Assembly (NCBI RefSeq): GCF_024721115.1
Contig: NZ_JAMDHK010000012.1
Location: 1 to 64,000, forward strand
Length of the DNA stretch: 64,000 nt
Direction: 5' to 3'
Source: Salipiger pentaromativorans
GTDB lineage: Bacteria; Pseudomonadota; Alphaproteobacteria; Rhodobacterales; Rhodobacteraceae
The notes under the pieces were generated by a model that was not told the DNA's origin, searched no databases, and worked only from the letters and a program-made list of their open reading frames with translations. Positions 7,608 to 19,988 of this stretch are shown here, one piece after another. Positions within the stretch are counted from its first letter, which is position 1. Every line of letters starts with the position of its first letter. The position numbers were made by a program, and so were the translations under genes.

Positions 7608-8525
7608 ATGAGCGAAACACCTCCCGACCGCAGCCCCGGGCTGCCCCCGTCTCCCGCCGCAGAGCTGAGCGCCATGGACTGGCTGCGCGCGCTTTGGGGC
7701 ACCTGGCAGCGCATGGATCAGCGCAATCTCGGGCTGATTGCGGCGGGCGTGGCCTTTTACGCCTTTCTGTCGCTGTTCCCGGCCATTTCGGCGGTGATCG
7801 CGATCTGGGGCTACTGGGCCGATCCGGCGGTGATTTCGGAGCAGATGGAGCTGCTGCACGAGATGATCCCCGAGCAGGCCTATACGCTGCTCGCCACACA
7901 GGTGAACCAGCTCATTTCAACCAATCGCTCCACCCTGCAATGGGCGTCGGTCATTTCGATTCTGGTGGCGATCTGGTCGTCGCGCGCCTCGGTCGCGGCG
8001 CTTATCCGGGGGCTGAACGCCATCGCCGAAACGCCGCATCGCGAAAATGCCTTTCGCCGTCTTGCCGTCGCCGTGCTGCTGACCGCCCTGCTGGTGATCG
8101 TGGCGCTGGTGGCCTTTGCCGCCGTGGTGATCCTGCCCGCCGCGCTGGCCTTTCTCGGCCTGCCGATCCACATCGAACTCGCGGTAAGCGGGGTCAAATG
8201 GCTGATCCTGCTGGCGGTCGTCTTCTTTGCCATCGCGCTCATCTACCGCTACGGGCCGAACCGTCGCCGGGCGCGGATGCGCTGGTTCACCCCCGGCGCG
8301 CTGCTGGCCTTGCTGGCCTGGGCCGCCGGCTCGTTCCTGCTGACCAGCTATGTGCGCAATTTCGACCGGCTGAACGAGGTCTACGGTTCGCTCGGCGCGG
8401 TGGTAGCGCTGCTTTTGTGGTTCTATGTCAGTGCCTTGGTGACACTCTTGGGCGCGCAGCTCAACGGCGAGCTGGAGCGGCTGCGGGCTGCGCGCAAAGA
8501 AACACCCGCCACTGTGGAACCCTAG
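7608..8525 (+). CDS. YihY/BrkB-family inner-membrane protein
   Basis: The 305-residue product has a cytoplasmic N-terminus of about 45 residues and then six hydrophobic segments, with family motifs NLGLIAAGVAFYAFLSLFPA, IWSSRASVAALIRGLN and YGSLGAVVALLLWFYVSA near the end. Members were once annotated as ribonuclease BN or serum resistance protein BrkB, but the function is unresolved; a transporter role is likely. The Met at 7608 was chosen over upstream possibilities because it lies just before the conserved WLRALWGTWQRM region. A strong terminator follows at 8628. Confidence 0.88.
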   Translation: MSETPPDRSPGLPPSPAAELSAMDWLRALWGTWQRMDQRNLGLIAAGVAFYAFLSLFPAISAVIAIWGYWADPAVISEQMELLHEMIPEQAYTLLATQVNQLISTNRSTLQWASVISILVAIWSSRASVAALIRGLNAIAETPHRENAFRRLAVAVLLTALLVIVALVAFAAVVILPAALAFLGLPIHIELAVSGVKWLILLAVVFFAIALIYRYGPNRRRARMRWFTPGALLALLAWAAGSFLLTSYVRNFDRLNEVYGSLGAVVALLLWFYVSALVTLLGAQLNGELERLRAARKETPATVEP

Positions 8526-8627
8526 GCCCGCGACAGCGTTAGGCTTGCAAGGACGCTTGATCCGTCCTGTCCCATCGCGGGCCGTTACCCTGTCCCGACT
8601 TCCCTCATGCGGCACGCGACCCTGGTG

Positions 8628-8658
8628 CCCCGCTCTCCACCGCGGAGAGCGGGGTTTT
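8628..8658 (+). terminator. Rho-independent terminator
   Basis: An 11-base perfect inverted repeat, CCCCGCTCTCC and its complement, with a five-base loop is followed by TTTT. It ends the YihY/BrkB transcript and insulates the following gene, whose upstream region (about 8700-8790) is notably AT-rich. Confidence 0.88.
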
Positions 8659-8818
8659 CCTTCGGCCAGCGCCCGATCCCGCTCCCTTGTCCGGCAGGAC
8701 GTTCAAATTGTTTGTATATTTCGGACAAAGAACCGCTTGCGCCTCATTGTTTCTAGTATCGAATTAATTCTTCCCCGGCAGTCTGGCAGCGATCACATGC
8801 AAGCGGGGGGCTTTTCAC

Positions 8819-10801
8819 ATGCCGGCTCTGAACCTGTCAGGACTGTCCGAAACCGTCGGCGCCGATCTGTTCGGCGCCAATATTCTCGCGCATCGCGACT
8901 CGCTCGAGGACGATGCGCGCTTTGCCGCTCTGGTCAGCGACAGCGGCGTCACCGCGCTGCGCTATCCCGGCGGCTCGCTGACCGAAGCCTATTTCGATCT
9001 CGCCAACCCCGATGCTGCCGTGGTCAGCCACCGCGACACCGGCGAGACGCGCGACTTCATCCCGATTTCCGATTTCATGGAGTTCGCCGGCGCCCGCGAC
9101 CTTGCGGTCACGCTGGTGATCCCCACGCGCGACCAGCTTTCGGCCGATCACGACGGGAACGGCGACCGCTTTGCCGAGGTGGATGAAACGGCGCTGCGCG
9201 ATTTCGTGCATGACACGGTGACCGGCCGCTATGGCGACGCGCAGGTCGAAGCCTTTGAGATCGGAAACGAATACTGGGGCAGCGGGCGGATGTCGGCCAC
9301 CGAATACGGTCGCATTGCAAGCCAGATGTCCGAAATCGTCGATGATGAGTTGTCACGCCTCGCGCCCACGCATGCACAGGCCGAAACCGTCGAGATCGTG
9401 GTCCAGATGGGCACGAATTTCGGCGAGTCCGCGCTGGACGGCGGCTATGACGGGCTTTCGGCGGCAGAGATCGTCGAGGATCTGAACGCGCGTTACGATC
9501 TGGAGCTGGACGGCGAGGTGATCCGCGGCAATGGCGAGGTAAACTGGATCGAGGTCAACAACCACATCGTCATGTCCTATTTCGACGAGCCTGCCGAGAT
9601 CGACGCGGTCGATGCCATCGCAGCGCATGTCTATTCCAAGGAACCCGCGCTCGACGGCCAGCGCGGCCTGATGCTCGACGCCATTTCCGAGACCTGGGGC
9701 GAGGATCCGCGCTTTGCCGATCTCGAGACCTATGTCACCGAATGGAACCAGTCCGGGCAAAGCGCCTTGTTCGAGCGCGACGAGGATTACGGGCTGTTTC
9801 AGGCCCATGAGATGCTGAACATGGTCGAGGAATTCGCCCGCGCCGGGGTCGATGAGGCGCATGTCTGGCCGCTCCTGCAAAATTCCGACAACGCGCTCAG
9901 CACCGGCCACAGCTATGACACGCTGTCGCCGGCGGGCCGGTTCTATGCGATGATGTCGGACACGCTGCCGGGCACGACCATGCTCGATTTCAACGCGGCC
10001 GATCCCCGCGAGACCGAGGCCGAGCTGCCCGGCGTGGACGTGCACGGGTTCTATGGCAATGACGCGGTGACGCTTTACATCGCCTCCACGGCGGACGGCC
10101 CCACCGACACGCTGATCGACACCGCGCAGCTTATCGACAGCGTCGGCAGCGTCTCCGCGCGGCGGCTGGGTGTGGCCGATGGCGAGGCCCCCGGCTCCAA
10201 CAACGCCACCGCCACGGTCGAGGAACTGGACCCGGCAGAGGTCTTTTCCGAGGGCTATGTCACGGCCGAGCTGGACCGGGGCGAGATCCTCGAGGTCACG
10301 CTGTCGGGCTTCACCCCGACCCCCGCCTTTTCCGATGCGCTGACGCAGCTCGGCAGCGGCGATGACGATGCCGCGCCCGGCGATCCGGCGGACGCGCCGG
10401 TTGCCGCGGCAGGAGACGACATCGCCTTCGCCGCACTCAGCCAGCCGACGCTGGTGCGCCTGCCCGGGGACGAAACCGCAGCCGCCGAGGCAGAGGCTGT
10501 AACCCGGGCGGAAACGGAGGCCGGAATGGATCAGCCCGCCGCCCTTGCGGATGCCTCCGACGACGGGTCGCCGGACGGCGCGGCCCCCGTCCCGCTCCCG
10601 CCGTCCCTGCCGCAAAGCGCGGCGGCGGCTCCGACGCTTGCGGGCCTGCCGATGGTGCCGCTTCCCGACGATCTTTCCGATTACGAGGAAGACCCCGCCG
10701 AAGACGGCCAGAGCGACGAGGAGGTGCAGTTCGAAGAGCCGCCGATGTCGGGGATCTTCTGGGCGCTCCTGCCCCTGCTCGCCTCGCTGTTCGGGCTCTG
10801 A
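8819..10801 (+). CDS. Glycoside-hydrolase-like barrel protein with acidic tail
   Basis: The 660-residue product is acidic and lacks an N-terminal signal peptide. Residues about 15-400 look like a clan GH-A type (beta/alpha)8 barrel: RYPGGSLTE (47-55), an Asn-Glu pair in EIGNEYWGSG (Asn150-Glu151, candidate acid/base) and TEWNQSG (Glu308, candidate nucleophile). Similar barrels occur in large type I-secreted RTX proteins of roseobacters, but here there are no RTX nonapeptides. Residues about 500-640 are low-complexity, rich in Asp, Glu, Ala and Pro, with a VPLPPSLP motif. The last 16 residues (GIFWALLPLLASLFGL) are strongly hydrophobic. Substrate and export route are unknown. Upstream DNA (8700-8790) is AT-rich and probably holds its promoter. 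Confidence 0.7.
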   Translation: MPALNLSGLSETVGADLFGANILAHRDSLEDDARFAALVSDSGVTALRYPGGSLTEAYFDLANPDAAVVSHRDTGETRDFIPISDFMEFAGARDLAVTLVIPTRDQLSADHDGNGDRFAEVDETALRDFVHDTVTGRYGDAQVEAFEIGNEYWGSGRMSATEYGRIASQMSEIVDDELSRLAPTHAQAETVEIVVQMGTNFGESALDGGYDGLSAAEIVEDLNARYDLELDGEVIRGNGEVNWIEVNNHIVMSYFDEPAEIDAVDAIAAHVYSKEPALDGQRGLMLDAISETWGEDPRFADLETYVTEWNQSGQSALFERDEDYGLFQAHEMLNMVEEFARAGVDEAHVWPLLQNSDNALSTGHSYDTLSPAGRFYAMMSDTLPGTTMLDFNAADPRETEAELPGVDVHGFYGNDAVTLYIASTADGPTDTLIDTAQLIDSVGSVSARRLGVADGEAPGSNNATATVEELDPAEVFSEGYVTAELDRGEILEVTLSGFTPTPAFSDALTQLGSGDDDAAPGDPADAPVAAAGDDIAFAALSQPTLVRLPGDETAAAEAEAVTRAETEAGMDQPAALADASDDGSPDGAAPVPLPPSLPQSAAAAPTLAGLPMVPLPDDLSDYEEDPAEDGQSDEEVQFEEPPMSGIFWALLPLLASLFGL

Positions 10802-10819
10802 CCCCGCGCCGCATCAGCC

Positions 10820-11506
10820 CTAGTCAGGGTCCTTGTCGTTGCGCGCGGGCTCGGGCGGCTCGGCAAACAGCGCGTCGAGCTTGGCATGCGCCTTGGGCGA
10901 GGCCACCAGGATCAGCCGGTCGCCCTCGCGCAGTTCCTCGATGTCGAAGACGAAATCCTCGCCCTCCTCGCCGCGCGCCAACCCGATGATCCGGGCCTGT
11001 TCGGGCAGCTCGAAATCCGAGGCGGTCCAGCCGTGGCAGCGCTTGCCGATCCGGTAGCCCAGCACCTGGACTCCCTTGAAATGGCGCAGGTCCAGCGCCG
11101 CATCGGCGCCGCCCTCGACCACTCGCACGATCGAACGCGCCACCATCGCATGGGGTGTGATCAGATCGGTCAGCCCCAGCTCTTCGCAGACGCTCAGCAA
11201 TTCCGGTCGCACGATCTGCGGCACCACGCGGGGAAAGCCCACCGACCGGCCAACCACCGCCGCCAGGATGTTCACATCGTCCATATTGGTCAGCAGCACC
11301 AGCGCATCCGCGTGATCGCCGAACGCATCGCGCTGCACCGTGGGCAGCGACCCGTCGCCCTCCACCATGCCGCAATCCAGATGCTCCCGCGCGGCCTTCA
11401 GCCGCTCGGGCTTTTCATCGACCAGCACAACCTCGTGCCCGTTCGCGAGCAGCTCCTGGGCCGTGGAGGTGCCGAAGCGGGAGGCTCCCACAATCACCAC
11501 ACGCAT
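10820..11506 (-). CDS. trkA: Trk potassium uptake regulatory protein, single-RCK form
   Basis: The 228-residue cytoplasmic protein has an RCK-N domain (MRVVIVGASRFGTSTA, an NAD-binding GxGxxG-like loop in which the second Gly is replaced, then VVLVDEKPERL) and a C-terminal TrkA-C domain (about 145-215). At this length it holds one RCK unit, like KtrA, whereas enterobacterial TrkA has two (about 458 residues). It gates the TrkH channel encoded just upstream (three bases between the genes). The tail is rich in Pro and Glu. Confidence 0.88.
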   Translation of the reverse strand: MRVVIVGASRFGTSTAQELLANGHEVVLVDEKPERLKAAREHLDCGMVEGDGSLPTVQRDAFGDHADALVLLTNMDDVNILAAVVGRSVGFPRVVPQIVRPELLSVCEELGLTDLITPHAMVARSIVRVVEGGADAALDLRHFKGVQVLGYRIGKRCHGWTASDFELPEQARIIGLARGEEGEDFVFDIEELREGDRLILVASPKAHAKLDALFAEPPEPARNDKDPD

Positions 11507-11509
11507 GGT

Positions 11510-12961
11510 TTATCTCCTTTTTCTCCAGGTCGCGGGCGACAGCGCTGCAATCAGCGCGATGAATTCCAGCCGCCCCAACAGCATGGCCGCGATCAGCGCC
11601 GCCTTGAGATGCGGTGCAAGCGACGGTTCGGAGATGCCCACGGACAGGCCCGCCGTCGATTGCGCCGAGATGATTTCGAAACTGGCGTGCAGCGCATCGA
11701 CCCCCGAGGCGATGAAGATCAGCCAGAAGACAAAGGCAAAGCCCACATAGCAGAACAGCACCGCCGCGATGGCCACGATCCGCTCCTGCGCGATCTCGCG
11801 GCCGCGCTCGGTCAGATTGGTCACGGCGCGCGCCGGCGACCGCAGCCGCGTCAGCGTCAGATGCACGCTTTTCGCCAGCAACAGCGCGCGGTCGATCTTG
11901 ATGCCGCCGGCGGTCGAGCCGATGCCGCCGCCCACGAACATGCCGGCAAGCACCAGCGCCACAAGCGGCGGATAGTCGATCACCGGCGCCACCGAGAACC
12001 CCGCCGTGGTCATGCCGGAGACGAAGTTCAGCGCGGTCTGAAGCAGCACCAGCGGCTGATAGATCCCGTCGATGAGCAACAGCACCACCACGACGATACT
12101 GCCGGCCAGCGCCGCGCCCAGAACCGCGCCGGTGTTGCTTTTCTCCCAGGCCGCCCGGACGCCGTGGCGCTTGGCATAGACATAGAAAAGCAGCGACACC
12201 GAGGTGGCGAGACAGGCGACCATCGTCACCACCTGCGCGGCGGTGGAATAGGAGGCCAGCGAATCCGGGCGCGGCGAGAACCCTCCGGTCGAGACCGCCG
12301 ACAGCGCGATCATCACCGATTCCCACCAGTTCGGCATGAAGGGCCGCAGCGCCAGGATCGACGCCACGGTGATCGCCGAATAGACCCAGAGCAGGGCCCG
12401 CGCCTGGGCGCGGGTCGAGCTGAGGATGTCGCGTTCCTCGATGCCGGCCTCGCCCATCGCCTGCGCCACGTTGCCGGGCCCCAGAATCAGCGCGCTGCCC
12501 GCCACCGCGATGGCGAAGCCGCCCGACCACAGCAGCCATCCGCGCAGCAGATGCCCGGCCATCGGCCAGTCATAGATATCGCCCGCCACCGAAAGCCCCG
12601 TCGAGGTGATGCCCGAGACGGATTCGAACAGCGCGTCCAGCGGGCCGAGCCCCAGCACCATAAAGGCGGGAACCGGCAGCACAGCGGCAAAAAGGAACAG
12701 CGCAACCAATGTGCAGACCGCCTCGATCGCGCGCAGGTCGTGCGGCGGCGGCAGCCGCCGCCCGGCCAGACCCGCGCCAAAGCAGAGGGTGGCGGCACCG
12801 CCGGTCATCGCCGCCAGCAACCATTGCCCCTCGGCCAGTGCCAACGCGGCGGGCGGCAGAAAGATCGCCGAAAGAATATGCCCGTGGCTCAGCACGGCGC
12901 GCGTCACGACTCCGGGTCTCGCCCGCCAGGTGACGCTGTGTTGTCCGCGGCTTTTGGCCAA
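11510..12961 (-). CDS. trkH: Trk/Ktr-type potassium transporter membrane subunit
   Basis: The 483-residue protein has four repeated membrane-P-loop-membrane units. The four selectivity loops are visible as SGITSTGLSV, SAVSTGGFSP, SGMTTAGFSV and SAQSTAGLSV, each with the glycine that lines the K+ pathway. It forms the K+ uptake channel with TrkA, which follows in the same operon. The start is a TTG at 12961 with AGGGGGG four to five bases upstream; no ATG fits near the first helix. The C-terminus ends in WRKRR. The region upstream, about 170 bases, is shared with the divergent exoD gene. Confidence 0.93.
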   Translation of the reverse strand: MAKSRGQHSVTWRARPGVVTRAVLSHGHILSAIFLPPAALALAEGQWLLAAMTGGAATLCFGAGLAGRRLPPPHDLRAIEAVCTLVALFLFAAVLPVPAFMVLGLGPLDALFESVSGITSTGLSVAGDIYDWPMAGHLLRGWLLWSGGFAIAVAGSALILGPGNVAQAMGEAGIEERDILSSTRAQARALLWVYSAITVASILALRPFMPNWWESVMIALSAVSTGGFSPRPDSLASYSTAAQVVTMVACLATSVSLLFYVYAKRHGVRAAWEKSNTGAVLGAALAGSIVVVVLLLIDGIYQPLVLLQTALNFVSGMTTAGFSVAPVIDYPPLVALVLAGMFVGGGIGSTAGGIKIDRALLLAKSVHLTLTRLRSPARAVTNLTERGREIAQERIVAIAAVLFCYVGFAFVFWLIFIASGVDALHASFEIISAQSTAGLSVGISEPSLAPHLKAALIAAMLLGRLEFIALIAALSPATWRKRR

Positions 12962-13134
12962 CCGGCCCCCCTGCGCTGCACCGGATTCGCACCGGCCACC
13001 CGGCGGACCCTAGCACCCTGCATCGCGCTCTGCCTGCCTCTTTTTCACGCAGCGAGCCGAGCCGGCCGGGGAACCCCCGCCTTGCGCGCGGCGTTGACCC
13101 CCGACAGCCGCCCGAACCGCAGAAGGACAGCGCC

Positions 13135-13734
13135 ATGACGACTGCCGACCCCAGCTTGCGCCCGGTGGGCGAAATCGTCGACCGGATCGACGCCGCCGCC
13201 GCCGAACGCGACGAGCTGACGCTACAGGCGCTTCTGCGCGACACCGGCGAACGCTCGTTCCTTCCCGCGCTGATGCTGCCGGCGCTTCTGGTGGTCTCGC
13301 CGCTCTCTGGGATCCCCTTGTTTTCGAGCCTGTGCGGGCTGAGCATCGCCTTTGTCTCGGGGCAGATGCTGCTCTCGCACCGGCATCTCTGGCTGCCGCG
13401 CGCGGTGCGAAAGCTGCGCATCGATGCCGCCCATACGCAAGGCGCGATCGGCCGGTTGCGGCAGGTGAGCGACTGGCTCGACCGCCATGCCCGGCGCCGG
13501 CTGCGGCTCTTGACCGCGCGGCCGTTTCGCAAATGGTCGCAGGCGCTGTGCTTTCTCTGCGGCAGCGCAATGCCGTTTCTCGAGCTGGTGCCGTTCTCGT
13601 CGTCGCTGCTCGGCGGCGCGGTGCTGCTGCTGGCCACCGGGCTTCTTGCCCGGGACGGGGTGTTCACACTGCTGGGCAACCTGATGATCGCGGCGGCGGT
13701 GGCGGTGCCGCTCGGGATTCTGGGGGCGATCTGA
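13135..13734 (+). CDS. exoD: ExoD-family membrane protein
   Basis: The 199-residue product matches the ExoD family: an N-terminal helical part (VGEIVDRIDAAAAE, LLRDTGERSF), then LPALLVVSPLSGIPLFSS and several C-terminal hydrophobic segments. ExoD was named for an exopolysaccharide defect in Sinorhizobium meliloti, but its molecular role is not known and effects on alkaline tolerance have been reported. AGAAGGACAGC before the ATG serves as ribosome-binding site. It is divergent from trkH, which may matter if both respond to ion stress. Confidence 0.85.
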   Translation: MTTADPSLRPVGEIVDRIDAAAAERDELTLQALLRDTGERSFLPALMLPALLVVSPLSGIPLFSSLCGLSIAFVSGQMLLSHRHLWLPRAVRKLRIDAAHTQGAIGRLRQVSDWLDRHARRRLRLLTARPFRKWSQALCFLCGSAMPFLELVPFSSSLLGGAVLLLATGLLARDGVFTLLGNLMIAAAVAVPLGILGAI

Positions 13735-13747
13735 GCACCGCCCCCGA

Positions 13748-13963
13748 TCAGATGACCGACAGGCGGTCGAGCAACAACACCACGATCACGCCGAAAATCA
13801 CCAGCCAGAGCAACAGCCTCGTCGCGCTGCGGCCTTCACGGCGATCCTCGGAATGCTCGGGCAAATGGGTGGGCCGGTCCGTCGCCCCTGCATCCCCTGG
13901 CCCGGCGCGCACATCTCGCGGATGCGAGATGTCATGCTCGGTTTTGGCATTGCGATGAGTCAT
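13748..13963 (-). CDS. Small membrane protein, 71 residues
   Basis: The product has a charged, hydrophilic N-terminal half rich in His, Asp and Arg and a single C-terminal membrane helix (about residues 49-66, LLLWLVIFGVIVVLLL), so it is probably a tail-anchored protein facing the cytoplasm. A strong ribosome-binding site, AAGAGGAG, lies six bases before the start, which makes it likely to be translated. I do not recognise a family. It converges with exoD, with 13 bases between the stop codons. Confidence 0.6.
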   Translation of the reverse strand: MTHRNAKTEHDISHPRDVRAGPGDAGATDRPTHLPEHSEDRREGRSATRLLLWLVIFGVIVVLLLDRLSVI

Positions 13964-14187
13964 GACACACTCCTCTTGAACGGGGTTGATAGGATAACCA
14001 CCCAGCGTTCAGCAAGTTCCGCAGGCGCCCAACCCTCGGGCGCAAACCCCTCAAGCTGCCTCACGGTGTGGCAACCGCCCCTCTGACGGGGCGACGTTGG
14101 CCGTCGAATCGACTAGCATTGGCCTGACGCCAACGTGCATCATCTTCCAGACTCGCCCCCACGCGCCCGCAAGGAGACACCCGCCCT

Positions 14188-14916
14188 ATGGCTCAGACCG
14201 CAGAGCCCCCCCGTTCAGCGCTCATCGTCGCGCATGGCAGCCCCTCGGATCCCGAGACTCAGGAGGCCGCGCTGCGCGCGCTGGCCGCACGGGTGGCTGC
14301 GCGCATGGATGGCTGGCGCATCGAAGGCGCCACGCTGGCCGCGAAGGGCCGGCTGGAGGCCGCGATCGAAGAGCTGAGCGCACCGCTGATCTACCCGTTT
14401 TTCATGGCGCGCGGCTGGTTTACCGGGCAGGTCCTTGCCAAGAAAGCCCGCGCTCTCGGGCTGCGGATGCTGGATCCCTTCGGGGTCGAACCCGATCTGG
14501 TGACCTGCGCGCTGCGCGAGCTGCGGGCGCTTCTGGCGCTGCATGGCTGGCGCCCGGACGAGACCGCGCTGGTGGTCGCCGCCCATGGCAGCGCGGTGTC
14601 GCGCACCAGCGCCGACAGCGCCTACGGCTTTGCCCGCGCACTGCACGCGGGGCTCGGGCTCACCACCACGCGCACCGGTTTCATCGAACAGCCGCCGTTT
14701 CTGAAGGATGTGGCGCAGGGGCTGGGGCAGGCGATCTGCCTGCCCTATTTCGCCCAGGAATCCGGCCATATGGAAGACGATGTGCCCGCCGCGCTGGCCG
14801 CCGCCGGCTTCAACGGCCCGATGCTGCCGCCCTTCATCGCCTGGGTCGACACCCCCGCGCTTATCGCCGACAGCATCGCACGCCAGGGCGCGGCCGTGGC
14901 AAGCCCCACGCCCTGA
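14188..14916 (+). CDS. cbiX: CbiX/SirB-type chelatase-like protein
   Basis: The 242-residue product has two halves of the CbiX fold, each with a His motif: LIVAHGSP (His near residue 15) and VVAAHGSAVS. These histidines bind metal in the CbiX and SirB chelatases that insert Co2+ or Fe2+ into sirohydrochlorin. Whether this copy makes cobalamin or siroheme cannot be decided, since no other tetrapyrrole gene is nearby. I looked for a cobalamin riboswitch in the 220-base upstream region and found no B12 box. The start follows AAGGAGA. Confidence 0.78.
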   Translation: MAQTAEPPRSALIVAHGSPSDPETQEAALRALAARVAARMDGWRIEGATLAAKGRLEAAIEELSAPLIYPFFMARGWFTGQVLAKKARALGLRMLDPFGVEPDLVTCALRELRALLALHGWRPDETALVVAAHGSAVSRTSADSAYGFARALHAGLGLTTTRTGFIEQPPFLKDVAQGLGQAICLPYFAQESGHMEDDVPAALAAAGFNGPMLPPFIAWVDTPALIADSIARQGAAVASPTP

Positions 14917-14929
14917 GCGACGCGTGTGG

Positions 14930-14949
14930 GGTGGGCAACCCTGCCCACC
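14930..14949. terminator. Hairpin between cbiX and gyrB
   Basis: GGTGGGCA and its complement TGCCCACC form an eight-base stem with a four-base loop between the ends of the convergent cbiX and gyrB genes. No T tract follows, so its strength as a terminator is uncertain. Confidence 0.45.
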
Positions 14950-14955
14950 GCTCTC

Positions 14956-18559
<3,604 letters not shown>

Positions 18560-18605
18560 GCGCCCGGCCTTCCGGCGCTGCGCCAGCCGCCACCGGAATC
18601 TTTGC

Positions 18606-18664
18606 GTATTTTCAGAAAGATGAAAGGCAAGAGCCGCCCCTGTGTTTCATCTTTCTCCAAATAC
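18606..18664. repeat. Long interrupted inverted repeat between dnaN and recF
   Basis: GTATTT-N2-AGAAAGATGAAA pairs with TTTCATCTTTCT-N2-AAATAC, giving 18 paired bases around one internal loop, with 19 bases between the arms. It is AT-rich in a GC-rich setting. It looks like a REP-type intergenic element; it is also positioned to act as a terminator or processing site after dnaN. Confidence 0.7.
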
Positions 18665-18715
18665 TCAAAAAGACCTGGCCGCCCTCGCGGGCTCTGTGAG
18701 CCGGGTGCGACCGCG

Positions 18716-19834
18716 TCACACCCGCATCGGCATCACGACATAGACCGCGCTGGTGTCGCTGCCTTCACGCATCAGGGTCGGGTCGCCCGAGGAGTTGAAC
18801 ATGAAGACGGCGTTTTCGCGATCCACCTGGCTGGCGATCTCCAGCAGGTATTTCGCGTTGAAGCCAATCTCCAGCGGGTCGTCGCCATAGGCCACCGCCA
18901 GCTCTTCCTCGGCGGCACCGCTGTCGGGCGCATTGACCGAAAGGACCAGCCGGTCCTCGTCGAGCTGCAGCTTCACGGCGCGCGAGCGTTCCGAGGACAC
19001 CGTGGCCACCCGGTCCACCGCCTTGGCGAACTCGCTGGCATCCACCTCGAGGCGGCGGGTGTTGCCGGTCGGGATGACCCGGGAATAATCGGGGAAGGTG
19101 CCGTCGATCACCTTGGAGGTCAGGGTAATATCGGGCGTGGCAAAGCGCACCTTGGTTTCCGAGACGGAGACGGCGACATCCATGTCGTCCTCATCGAGCA
19201 GCTTGCGCAGCTCGCCCACGGTCTTGCGCGGCACGATCACGCCGGGCATGTCCTCGGCACCCGCGGGAAGCGGGGCGTCGATACGGGCGAGGCGGTGACC
19301 GTCGGTGGCGACGCAGCGCAGCACCCGGCCCTCTTCGCCATCCGCCACATGCATATAAACGCCGTTCAGGTAATAGCGGGTTTCCTCGGTGGAGATGGCG
19401 AATTTCGACTTGTCGAAGAGCTTGCGCAGCACCTCGGCCTTGGCGGTGAAATTCGAGGTATATTCCGACGACGCCATCACCGGGAAATCTTCTTTCGGCA
19501 GCGTGGCGAGGTTGAAGTTCGAGCGCCCCGCGGTGACGGTCAGCCGTCCCGCCGCGCCGTCGTCGGCAAGCTGGACCATGGCGCCATCGGGCAGCTTGCG
19601 CACGATCTCGTGCAGCGTGACCGCCGAGACGGTGGTGGCGCCCGCGCGCTCGACCATGGCGGGGGCCTTGTCGAGCACCTCGATGTCCAGATCGGTGGCG
19701 CGGAAAGTGGCGGTGTCGCCCTCGGCCTCGATCAGCACATTGGCGAGGATCGGTATGGTGTTCCTGCGCTCGACCACGGATTGTGCCTGGCTGACCGCTT
19801 TGAGCAGTGTCGCTCGTTCGATACTGACTTTCAT
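18716..19834 (-). CDS. dnaN: DNA polymerase III beta subunit (sliding clamp)
   Basis: The 372-residue protein forms the dimeric ring that holds DNA polymerase III on DNA. It has the three-fold repeated clamp domains and a C-terminal PMRV. MKVSIERATLLKAVSQAQSVVERR at the start is canonical. A GTG lies directly before the ATG and could also be used; the spacing of GGAGGG favours the ATG at 19834. It follows dnaA with about 150 bases between them. Confidence 0.97.
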   Translation of the reverse strand: MKVSIERATLLKAVSQAQSVVERRNTIPILANVLIEAEGDTATFRATDLDIEVLDKAPAMVERAGATTVSAVTLHEIVRKLPDGAMVQLADDGAAGRLTVTAGRSNFNLATLPKEDFPVMASSEYTSNFTAKAEVLRKLFDKSKFAISTEETRYYLNGVYMHVADGEEGRVLRCVATDGHRLARIDAPLPAGAEDMPGVIVPRKTVGELRKLLDEDDMDVAVSVSETKVRFATPDITLTSKVIDGTFPDYSRVIPTGNTRRLEVDASEFAKAVDRVATVSSERSRAVKLQLDEDRLVLSVNAPDSGAAEEELAVAYGDDPLEIGFNAKYLLEIASQVDRENAVFMFNSSGDPTLMREGSDTSAVYVVMPMRV

Positions 19835-19988
19835 CACCCTATCCCTCCGCCAAGCCGGAGGCGCAGACTAGCGCCTTGCCACGGCCCGTCAAACCCTGTT
19901 TCAGCGATTGATCGGACGGTTTTGGGGCAGCGTCAAGGCCGTGGGGCCACCCTGTGGCGGCCCCAAAGGCAATTGTTGTGAGATAGAC

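Noticed and set aside
10886-13138. A 750-codon open frame on the plus strand across trkA and trkH
   Set aside because: Antisense to two genes with clear family motifs; the translation is low-complexity (Arg, His, Gln) and has no recognisable domain.
13964-14187. Cobalamin riboswitch before cbiX
   Set aside because: No B12 box or recognisable core was found, and the upstream region has no extended structured leader.
19938-19970. Terminator after dnaA
   Set aside because: TGGGGCC and its complement form a stem with one mismatch, but there is no T tract in either direction; too weak to call.
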